Assembly (NCBI GenBank): GCA_910585215.1
Contig: CAJUDQ010000049.1
Span: 1 to 20,419 of the forward strand
Reading direction: 5' to 3'
DNA length: 20,419 nucleotides
Source of the DNA: an uncultured Lachnospiraceae bacterium
GTDB lineage: Bacteria; Bacillota; Clostridia; Lachnospirales; Lachnospiraceae
Shown here: positions 13,691 through 20,419 of the stretch, in pieces
How positions within the stretch are numbered: position 1 is the stretch's first letter
Layout of the letters: each line of letters begins with the position of its first letter
Made by a program: the position numbers and the translations under genes
The notes under the pieces: model-generated
The model's database searches: none
The model's input: the letters and a program-made list of their open reading frames with translations, nothing else
Told to the model about the DNA's origin: nothing

Positions 13691-16282
13691 CTAATTCGCC
13701 GGCTCCAATATCCACTTTTGGCAGGTGCCACCCCAATAATTCCATTGATTTACATTTCCACCTGGCTCATTGCTCCAGTCGTATACATCCAGCCCTGAAG
13801 TGCCGCCGCTGGCTCCAGTCAAAATCGCATAGGTCCCATCAGCCTGTCTTTCCACTTTAAACTGCTGATGCATGGAGCCATTATAATTATACTGTTGAAT
13901 ATTGGTTCCGTCTGCCGACTTGCCTCCTTCTACATCCAGTCCTTTTCTGTATCCGGATGCACCTGTTAAGATACGATAATATCCATTTCCATTTGATACA
14001 ATCTTAAACTTCTGTGCATCTGCACCATTGTAAGTCCACTGACGGATATTTGCGGTATTCTCGCTGCTGCCGTTTTCCACATCGAGATACAGACCGGAAT
14101 AGGCATTGCGAATATAAAAAGTACCTTCTACACTTGAAATAACCGGAATGGTCTTTGTTCCCCAAATTGTCTCATTATTGGAGCCAATCAGAGAAAACGT
14201 CATAACTTCTTTATGATTCAGAGATTCATCCTTTTGCTTAAAGAATACTCCCTTATAGGTAACACCGCCAATTTTCATCTGACAGTAATATTTTCCGGAT
14301 GTATAACTCCATGTACCTGTATAATCTCCGGTAATTGTTCCATTACTGTTAAGAGTTACAGTGTTTGTAGGCAACATTCCCACATTGTCCGTAGAAGCAT
14401 CTGTTCCATGATTGACAAATTCATAAGTTCCTGCCATATCCGACATACTGTAGCCTGTATTGGAAATCTGGCTGCCAAGATATTCATAAACGGCTGTTAC
14501 CGGCCATTTGTCTTCATTTAAAAACTGCTGATGCACTCTCACTTCATGAAATTCAGAACCTGTGTTAAATCTTGTATGATAAACCAGATATCTCTGACCA
14601 TCCGTGTCAATAAAGGCAGAATTATGCCCACCAGACTTGTACCCTTCCGTACTTAAAGAAGAAAAGTCATAGTTTCCAAATACTTTAATACCACGGGTTG
14701 CCTGATTTGTTGAAGCATCAAAGATTGCAGAATTTCCGGCGGCATCTACATAAGAACCGTTAATTGTTCTGGAACGGTACATACGAATATGATAACCACC
14801 ATTTACACCAAGCCATCCATAGGTTACATACAGATAATAGTATCCGCTTTCAGCATCATATACAAGATAAGGTGCCTCTCCTGACTTTGTATATCCTCCT
14901 GCGATTCTTGTACCAAAATATCCGTCTGTCTGGCCGCTGTTTGCCTTTGGATAAATTGGCTGACCTGTTGTTTTATCAATTTCTAAAATATAGATTCCGC
15001 CTGACCATGAACCATAAGTCATCCACATCTTTCCGTTTGCGTCATACAAAACAGTCGGGTCAATGGCATTTGGGAATAAAGTATTGTTATACTCACCTTT
15101 GCTGTTAAACCATCCAGCACGCGCAGAGCTTAATTTTCCCTGTTCAATCAGCTTTGGAATATTTGTATTTGCATAGTTTGTATTAACTGTCTTTGTTCCA
15201 TACTTTGAATTAGTAGTAACTAAATTGTCTGACTTTGTAAAACCTGAATAAATAATGGTATCTACATAAGAGAATGGACCTGTGGCTGATTTTGACACTC
15301 CATAGGCAATACAGGAACGAATATATGTAGACGAGGTACAGAAATACATCATATATGCACCTTTGCTTCCATCATTCCAGATATACTCCGGATTATAAAT
15401 AATATCCGGTGCCCATACTGCACATCCCTCATCACTATCAGCGCTATCCTGATCATTATATCCTGCCCATAAAAACGGGGATGCAAGTGCATCTCTTAAA
15501 TGCTCTCCTGAAGAAACCTTTGTGCTACCACTGTTACTTTCTGCCTCTATCAGTCTCCATTTCTGGCAGTCACCACCCCAATATTCCCATTCATCAATAT
15601 TTCCGCCTGCTTCTTGAGACCAGTCATATACTTCCAAACCAGAAGCACAATTACTTGCTTTTGTAAGAATTGCATAGGTTCCGTCCGGCTGCTGAACGAC
15701 ACGGTATTTCTGCATCTCGCCGCCCCAGTATTCCCATTGAAGAATATTTGTCCCATTGGTTGCGGAACCTGTCTCTACATCTACACAACCTTTATAACCA
15801 GATGCACCTGTCAGAATATAGTAATATCCATCGCCCAGTGAAACAAATTTAAACTTCTGTGCATCCGAACCATTGTATGACCACTGTCTGATATTTGCTC
15901 CATTTGCTGAGGAACCGTCTGCAACATCCAGATATAAGCCGCTGAATTTATTTTGTATGTAATAAATACCCTCTACATTTTCACTTGCATACAGCGTATT
16001 ATTCGTATAACCCTGAGTACCCAGTGCAGACCAGTTTCTCAAATCCTTAGAAGTTGCCTGTGCCATATGGCTGCCATAAATATTATAATTTCCGGTAGAC
16101 GGGTCATAAAATACAGACGGGTCATGGACAGATATTCTGGTAGTATTTGATGTAGTAGACGAGCTTGCTGCTCCTATTACAATATCTGCCGGATGCAGTC
16201 CTGTAAATACAAAAATTACAAGAAACATAAGTATTGTGGCTTTTTTTAAAAAGCCGGTTCTTTTTTTTGATTGAACTTTCAC
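13691..16282 (-). CDS. Secreted GH43 glycosidase with two ricin-type lectin domains
   Basis: A secreted arabinan/arabinoside-active type enzyme of about 863 aa. Residue numbers here count from an upstream GTG at 16306. After a signal peptide (hydrophobic core about 24-38), a GH43 five-bladed propeller begins with the general base D62 in SVHDPSV. It is interrupted at about 111-254 by a ricin/CBM13-like beta-trefoil with QxW-type repeats, then resumes with WAPD (298-301), D416 in AIDPTV, the general acid E477 in SGEAPYLV, and H561 in GGHNSAF. A GH43_C-type beta domain (about 618-720, GTYEFVNHG to IWGTK) and a second ricin domain (726-871) follow. The start at 16282 (GTG) is preferred because GGAAAGGAAA lies 9 bases before it; the GTG at 16306 has no ribosome site. 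Likely substrates are arabinan or arabinoxylan, inferred from the family. No cell-wall anchor is seen. Confidence 0.9.
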   Translation of the reverse strand: MKVQSKKRTGFLKKATILMFLVIFVFTGLHPADIVIGAASSSTTSNTTRISVHDPSVFYDPSTGNYNIYGSHMAQATSKDLRNWSALGTQGYTNNTLYASENVEGIYYIQNKFSGLYLDVADGSSANGANIRQWSYNGSDAQKFKFVSLGDGYYYILTGASGYKGCVDVETGSATNGTNILQWEYWGGEMQKYRVVQQPDGTYAILTKASNCASGLEVYDWSQEAGGNIDEWEYWGGDCQKWRLIEAESNSGSTKVSSGEHLRDALASPFLWAGYNDQDSADSDEGCAVWAPDIIYNPEYIWNDGSKGAYMMYFCTSSTYIRSCIAYGVSKSATGPFSYVDTIIYSGFTKSDNLVTTNSKYGTKTVNTNYANTNIPKLIEQGKLSSARAGWFNSKGEYNNTLFPNAIDPTVLYDANGKMWMTYGSWSGGIYILEIDKTTGQPIYPKANSGQTDGYFGTRIAGGYTKSGEAPYLVYDAESGYYYLYVTYGWLGVNGGYHIRMYRSRTINGSYVDAAGNSAIFDASTNQATRGIKVFGNYDFSSLSTEGYKSGGHNSAFIDTDGQRYLVYHTRFNTGSEFHEVRVHQQFLNEDKWPVTAVYEYLGSQISNTGYSMSDMAGTYEFVNHGTDASTDNVGMLPTNTVTLNSNGTITGDYTGTWSYTSGKYYCQMKIGGVTYKGVFFKQKDESLNHKEVMTFSLIGSNNETIWGTKTIPVISSVEGTFYIRNAYSGLYLDVENGSSENTANIRQWTYNGADAQKFKIVSNGNGYYRILTGASGYRKGLDVEGGKSADGTNIQQYNYNGSMHQQFKVERQADGTYAILTGASGGTSGLDVYDWSNEPGGNVNQWNYWGGTCQKWILEPAN
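13694..14131 (-). repeat. C-terminal ricin-type domain (repeat copy 2)
   Basis: This encodes residues 726-871 of the GH43 protein and is a clear paralog of the inserted domain at 15545-15976. Shared blocks include SGLYLDV, ANIRQW, DAQKFK, YRILTGASGY and CQKW. Confidence 0.75.
15545..15976 (-). repeat. Inserted ricin-type domain (repeat copy 1)
   Basis: This encodes residues 111-254, lodged inside the GH43 catalytic domain between the first propeller strands and the WAPD-containing blade. Its three QW-type subrepeats (ANIRQWSYNG, TNILQWEYWGG, GNIDEWEYWGG) mirror those of the C-terminal copy. Confidence 0.75.
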
Positions 16283-16353
16283 GATTCTGATTTCCTTTCC
16301 ATACACTTTATTTTTTTCCCTAAAACTACAAATACAATCAAATCGCTACCCAA
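16279..16353 (-). CDS. Possible 24-residue leader peptide coupled to GH43
   Basis: A TTG at 16353, four bases after GGGAGG, opens 24 codons (MGSDLIVFVVLGKK, then IKCMERKSES). The TGA stop overlaps the GH43 start as GTGA. A four-base overlap of this kind is a common sign of translational coupling. Immediately upstream a second mini-frame (TTG at 16373, 11 codons) also follows a GGAG-rich site. The TTG starts and short length keep confidence low; it may simply be purine-rich leader. Confidence 0.3.
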   Translation of the reverse strand: MGSDLIVFVVLGKKIKCMERKSES

Positions 16354-16431
16354 ATTACCTCCCTGATAAACAAAATCTCCTACCCTCCTTTTTTGATAAT
16401 AGTCATATGGCTGTTTCTGCCCTATGTCCAT

Positions 16432-16460
16432 AATATAATAGATTTTACAAATTCTGGCAA
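16432..16460 (-). promoter_or_regulatory. Promoter of the GH43 gene
   Basis: Read on the minus strand: -35 TTGCCA (16460-16455), a 17-base spacer and -10 TATATT (16437-16432). The start would be near 16425, leaving a leader of about 140 nt. Confidence 0.55.
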
Positions 16461-16475
16461 GACACGAAATTATTT

Positions 16476-16492
16476 TTGTAAAAAATTCACAA
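16476..16492. promoter_or_regulatory. Candidate operator upstream of the GH43 promoter
   Basis: A 17-bp imperfect palindrome, TTGTAAA-AAA-TTCACAA with one mismatched pair, lies 15 bases beyond the -35. It could bind a sugar-responsive regulator. It is not a cre site. Confidence 0.3.
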
Positions 16493-16560
16493 TTTTTAAA
16501 AAAGTAAAATTGATAAATCTCATATTCTTATGTTTAATTTTACTAATTTAGAATATAATA

Positions 16561-16596
16561 AAACCGAAGCATGCCAAAAGGCGTTTACTTCGGTTT
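16561..16596 (-). terminator. Terminator of the ABC exporter operon
   Basis: AAACCGAAG (16561-16569) pairs with CTTCGGTTT (16588-16596), with an inner GCC/GGC helix. On the minus strand the stem is followed by TTTTATTATATT. It lies about 97 bases after the last exporter gene. Confidence 0.75.
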
Positions 16597-16692
16597 CATT
16601 ATCCATATAGTTTAAATCATATTAAGAATTTCTGTTATCAAAATATTTTTTAGTTTTATCATCTTATAAGAAATATTTACCAATAAATATTA

Positions 16693-18585
16693 TCAAGCAA
16701 TAGAGCCCGTATACAGCTGATAATATCTTCCTTTTTCCTCCATTAACTGTTCATGATTTCCTCTCTCTATAATTCTTCCCTGCTCCAAAACCATAATACA
16801 ATCACTGTTTCTTACAGTAGACAGCCGATGAGCAATCACAAAAGTGGTACGTCCCTCCATCAGACCATCCATACCCTTTTGCACCAATGCTTCTGTTCTG
16901 GTATCAATACTAGAAGTCGCCTCATCAAGAATCAGCGCCGGCGGATTTGCAACCGCTGCTCTGGCAATCGCAAGAAGCTGCCTTTGCCCCTGAGAAAGAT
17001 TTGCTCCATCTCCAGTCAACATGGTATGATATCCCTGTGGCAGTCTGGTAATGAAACTGTCCGCATTGGCAAGCTTTGCTGCGGCAATACATTCCTCGTC
17101 TGTTGCATCCAGTTTGCCATAACGAATATTTTCCATTACTGTTCCAGTGAACAGATGTGTATCCTGAAGTACGATTCCAAGACTTCTTCTTAAATCTGCC
17201 TTTTTTATTTTATTAATATTAATACCGTCATAATAGATTTTTCCATCCTGAATATCGTAAAAACGATTAATCAGATTTGTAATAGTAGTTTTTCCTGCTC
17301 CGGTACTTCCGACAAAGGCAATCTTCTGTCCCGGGGTGGCAAACATTTTAATATCATGAAGTACAATCTTCTCATCTGTATATCCAAAGTCAACCCCTTT
17401 AAATTCCACATCACCCTGCAGCCGCACAAGCTTTGTCTGATTGGTCTGTCTGTCCACGGTTTTCCATGCCCAGACAGAAGTACGGTTTTCACATTCCTCA
17501 AGGCTTCCATCTGATTTTTCCTCTGCGTTCACCAGTGTAACAAAGCCCTCGTCCTCTTCCGGAGCTTCGTCAAGAAGCTGAAAAATTCTCTCTGCACCTG
17601 CCATAGCCATCACAACACTGTTTAACTGCTGGCTCACCTGTGTAATCGGCATATTAAAGCTTTTATTTAACTGTACAAATGCAACCAGCGCGCCAAGCGA
17701 CAGCCCAAACTGTCCGTTAATCGCCAATATTGCACCCACAACAGCACACAGAACATAACTGACATTTCCAAGCTGAGCGTTTACCGGCATTAAAATATTC
17801 GCATAGGTATTTGCATTCTCTGCACTGTCTCTCAGCCTTTCATTTAAAACTCTGAACTCCTTTAAGGATTTTTCTTCATGACAGAAAACCTTTACCACCT
17901 TCTGCCCACTCATCATTTCTTCAATATATCCATTTAATGCCCCCAAATCTCTCTGCTGCTTTCCAAAATACATACCCGACTGTCCGGCAAGCTTTCTAGT
18001 ACAGAACATCATAACTGCGACCATAACAAGTGTAAGTATGGTAAGAGGGATGCTCAACATCACCATACTTACAAATACCATAACAATTGTAATCACACTG
18101 TTAATCAACTGAGGAATACTTTGGCTGATTAATTGTCTCAACGTATCAATATCATTTGTATAAACCGACATAATATCACCATGCGCATGTGTATCAAAAT
18201 ATTTCACCGGCAGAGATTCCATATGCTTGAACATTCTCATTCTGATATTGCGAAGTGTTCCCTGTGTTACATTTACCATAATTCTGTTATAAGCATAGGA
18301 CGAAATAATTCCTATCAGATAAACAGATGCGATTGTCAGCAGCGCATGCGCCAGAGGAGTAAAATCGGGGTCGCCAGATTCTGTCAGAGGAATAATATAA
18401 TCATCTATCAGAGTCTGTGAAAACAGAGACGCTCTTACATTGGCAAAAGCGGCAATTACAATACAGATTACCACAATAATAAATGGAACAAGATAAGACT
18501 GCATGATAAGCTTAAATAATCTTTGAAAGATTTTTCCAGGATTTTCAACCCTTGGACGTTTTTGCATATTTTTGTTTTCTTTCAT
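16693..18585 (-). CDS. Heterodimeric ABC exporter, catalytic subunit
   Basis: A 630-aa half-transporter with six membrane spans in residues about 30-330 and a nucleotide-binding domain from about 390. It has Walker A GSTGAGKTT 426-434, signature LSQGQ 530-534, Walker B ALILDE with catalytic E555, and switch His586 in VIAHRLST. LSQGQ in place of LSGGQ, with an intact Glu and His, is the signature of the BmrD/YheH/LmrD-type partner in asymmetric exporters. A charged insert at about 350-390 joins the two parts, as in YheH. It starts 17 bases after the stop of its partner, behind an AAGGAG site, and is the last gene of the operon. The probable function is export of drugs or amphipathic compounds; the real substrate is unknown. 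Confidence 0.9.
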   Translation of the reverse strand: MKENKNMQKRPRVENPGKIFQRLFKLIMQSYLVPFIIVVICIVIAAFANVRASLFSQTLIDDYIIPLTESGDPDFTPLAHALLTIASVYLIGIISSYAYNRIMVNVTQGTLRNIRMRMFKHMESLPVKYFDTHAHGDIMSVYTNDIDTLRQLISQSIPQLINSVITIVMVFVSMVMLSIPLTILTLVMVAVMMFCTRKLAGQSGMYFGKQQRDLGALNGYIEEMMSGQKVVKVFCHEEKSLKEFRVLNERLRDSAENANTYANILMPVNAQLGNVSYVLCAVVGAILAINGQFGLSLGALVAFVQLNKSFNMPITQVSQQLNSVVMAMAGAERIFQLLDEAPEEDEGFVTLVNAEEKSDGSLEECENRTSVWAWKTVDRQTNQTKLVRLQGDVEFKGVDFGYTDEKIVLHDIKMFATPGQKIAFVGSTGAGKTTITNLINRFYDIQDGKIYYDGININKIKKADLRRSLGIVLQDTHLFTGTVMENIRYGKLDATDEECIAAAKLANADSFITRLPQGYHTMLTGDGANLSQGQRQLLAIARAAVANPPALILDEATSSIDTRTEALVQKGMDGLMEGRTTFVIAHRLSTVRNSDCIMVLEQGRIIERGNHEQLMEEKGRYYQLYTGSIA

Positions 18586-18602
18586 CTCTTTCCTCTCCTT
18601 TC

Positions 18603-20339
18603 CTAATGGTCAAAATCGCCGCCGCCCTTGGTCTGACCTTCATATACGGCTCTGTATATTTCATTGCTTTCAAGTAGCTCTGCATGAGTTCCCAAACCAT
18701 TTACCTTTCCGTCTTCCAGTACAATAATGCGGTCCGCATCTTGAATGCTGGAAATACGCTGTGCAATTATAAATTTGGTAGTATCAGGAATTTCCTCTGC
18801 AAATGCCTTTCTGATTTTTGCGTCTGTTGCAGTATCAACAGCACTTGTAGAATCGTCCAGAATCAGAATTTTCGGTTTTTTCAAAAGAGCTCTGGCAATA
18901 CAGAGACGCTGTTTCTGACCACCGGATACATTACTTCCACCTTGTTCTATATATGTATTATATTTGATTGGCATTTTTTCAATAAATTCATCTGCGCATG
19001 CCCACTGACATGCCTGAATACATTCCTCCTCGGTGGCATTTTCATCTCCCCACCGGAGATTATCCAGTATGGAACCGGAGAACAGTTCATTTTTCTGCAG
19101 TACTACTGATACCTGATTTCTGAGTACTTCCAAGTCGTACTCTTTGACATCTCTTCCTCCAATTAAAATTCTTCCCTCTGTAACATCATACAGACGGCTA
19201 ATCAGATTGACAAGGCTTGATTTTGCACTTCCGGTTCCGCCGATAATCCCGATTGTTTCACCTGCCCGAATATCAAGATTAATATTGGAAAGCACAGGCT
19301 TCTGACTGTCCTTTTGATACGAAAAGGAAACATTTTCAAATACAACACTTCCATTCTCCACACTGCAGATTGGATGTTTCGGATTCGCAAGGTCCGAGGT
19401 TTCATCCAAAACCTCACAGATACGGCGGATACTGGCAATACTCATACTGAGCATAACAAAAATCATGGAAATCATCATAAGGCTCATAAGAATTGACATT
19501 ACATACTGAAAAAGCTGCGTCAGTTCTCCTGTTGTCAAATCTCCCACTGTTATCATCTTTGCGCCAAACCATGAAATCAGCAAAATACTTCCATATACAG
19601 ATATCATCATTGCAGGATTGTTAAAAGCCAGATTACTTTCTGCTTTTACAAACATTTTATAAATATTTTCAGCTGCTTTTTCAAACTTTGTATTTTCATG
19701 TTCTTCTCTCACAAATGCCTTTACTACACGAATTGCAGAAACATTTTCCTGGATACTGGCATTTAAATCATCATAACGGTGAAATACCCTGTCAAACAAC
19801 GGCATTGTTGTGCGGATAATCACCGCCAGTATACATCCCAGAAAAATAATAGCTACAATAAATATCATGCTTATCTTCACACTGACAAGCATGGACATAA
19901 CAAGCGCCGAGACAAGTGTAAATGGCGCCCTGACACAGATGCGGATAATCATCTGATATGCATTCTGAACATTTGTAACATCCGTAGTCAATCTGGTAAC
20001 AAGACCAGCTGTACTGAATTTATCAATATTTGCAAATGAATAGGTCTGGATATTTTCATACATGGAATCCCTTAGATTGCATGCAACACCGGTCGATGCC
20101 TGCGCTGCAAATTTTCCGGCGAGTATGCCAAAGGTCAGGCTTAGAAGAGCCGCCAGAATCATAAGCCCGCCATACAGATAAACTTTTGACAAATTTCCCG
20201 CATTAATTCCTTCATCGATAATTCCTGCTGTCAAAAGCGGCAGAATCACCTCCATCACTACCTCGGCAGCAGCAAAAACAATGCTTAGAACAGATGGAAG
20301 CTTATATTGTTTGACTTGCGCTAAAATTGTCTTCAGCAT
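18603..20339 (-). CDS. Heterodimeric ABC exporter, degenerate subunit
   Basis: A 578-aa half-transporter with a six-span membrane domain (about 15-305) and a nucleotide-binding domain in which key residues are replaced. Walker A reads GGTGSAKSS (367-375, Ala for Gly), the catalytic Glu after Walker B is Asp496 (ILILDD), and the switch His is Gln527 (IIAQRISS). The signature VSGGQ (471-475) is intact. It therefore supplies the good signature to the active ATP site of its partner and forms the degenerate site itself, as in BmrC/YheI, LmrC and TM287. AGGAGG lies seven bases before ATG. The regulator that often precedes such pairs would lie outside the window. Confidence 0.9.
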   Translation of the reverse strand: MLKTILAQVKQYKLPSVLSIVFAAAEVVMEVILPLLTAGIIDEGINAGNLSKVYLYGGLMILAALLSLTFGILAGKFAAQASTGVACNLRDSMYENIQTYSFANIDKFSTAGLVTRLTTDVTNVQNAYQMIIRICVRAPFTLVSALVMSMLVSVKISMIFIVAIIFLGCILAVIIRTTMPLFDRVFHRYDDLNASIQENVSAIRVVKAFVREEHENTKFEKAAENIYKMFVKAESNLAFNNPAMMISVYGSILLISWFGAKMITVGDLTTGELTQLFQYVMSILMSLMMISMIFVMLSMSIASIRRICEVLDETSDLANPKHPICSVENGSVVFENVSFSYQKDSQKPVLSNINLDIRAGETIGIIGGTGSAKSSLVNLISRLYDVTEGRILIGGRDVKEYDLEVLRNQVSVVLQKNELFSGSILDNLRWGDENATEEECIQACQWACADEFIEKMPIKYNTYIEQGGSNVSGGQKQRLCIARALLKKPKILILDDSTSAVDTATDAKIRKAFAEEIPDTTKFIIAQRISSIQDADRIIVLEDGKVNGLGTHAELLESNEIYRAVYEGQTKGGGDFDH

Positions 20340-20371
20340 AAATTTTCCTCCTGATTATTAAATCAAAGGGG

Positions 20372-20408
20372 CTGTCGCTTTAATGAATAAAGATTCGTGA
20401 AGCGGCAG
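20372..20408. terminator. Stem-loop at the window edge
   Basis: CTGTCGCTT (20372-20380) pairs with AAGCGGCAG (20400-20408) through nine positions, one a wobble/mismatch depending on strand, around a 19-base loop. The plus-strand side is followed by TTTCATTTTT. On the minus strand it lies between an unseen upstream gene and the exporter and could be that gene's terminator or an attenuator. Confidence 0.45.
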
Positions 20409-20419
20409 TTTCATTTTTG

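Noticed and set aside
16283..16306. GTG at 16306 as the GH43 start
   Set aside because: No ribosome site precedes it, and the GGAAAGGAAA site that serves the GTG at 16282 would then fall inside the gene.
1..20419. CRISPR array, tRNA or rRNA genes, complete insertion sequence
   Set aside because: No regularly spaced direct repeats, no cloverleaf or rRNA-like blocks and no transposase frame were seen in reading the window.

Overview
The window looks like chromosome from a low-GC Gram-positive gut anaerobe, most likely a Lachnospiraceae (Blautia/Ruminococcus-like) Firmicute. This rests on strong AGGAGG-type ribosome binding sites, AT-rich intergenic DNA, a fused PotCD polyamine transporter, an extracellular GH43/ricin arabinan-type hydrolase and a BmrCD/LmrCD-type heterodimeric exporter. 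It is an inference from gene content; no rRNA or other marker gene is present.

Layout. Positions 1-75 hold the tail of an unidentified upstream gene. Positions 88-3868 are a tightly packed polyamine uptake operon (potA, potB, potCD fusion) ending in a strong, roughly bidirectional terminator. Next come a 61-aa membrane peptide gene on the minus strand with its own promoter, and a small Cro/CI-type regulator closed by a 17-bp perfect stem. Positions 4848-7413 are a complete polar amino-acid ABC importer (lipoprotein, permease, ATPase) with a good promoter, a ~125-nt leader and a bidirectional terminator shared with the convergent DEAD-box RNA helicase (7490-9004, minus). Upstream of the helicase lie a headless zinc-ribbon gene fragment and palindromic DNA that may be a decayed IS200/IS605-type end.

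Positions 9499-13482 are the accessory part. One plus-strand gene encodes an unknown membrane-anchored protein. It meets tail-to-tail a four-gene minus-strand operon, visibly more AT-rich than its flanks: two tandem paralogous single-pass proteins, a secreted protein with a His-Gly/Cys arrangement like clan CD (caspase/gingipain-type) peptidases, and a membrane-anchored protein whose C-terminal half recalls PepSY/FTP propeptide folds. The operon has a near-consensus extended -10 promoter, a 22-bp-spaced direct repeat upstream and a ~245-nt leader. This is my best candidate for an undescribed system: a secreted protease-like effector with an anchored propeptide-like partner and duplicated accessory proteins.

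Positions 13691-16282 encode a large secreted GH43 glycosidase in which one ricin-type lectin domain interrupts the catalytic propeller and a near-copy sits at the C-terminus. Its leader holds a short open frame that overlaps the GH43 start. The window ends with a heterodimeric ABC exporter pair (20339-16693, minus) with one degenerate and one canonical ATP site.
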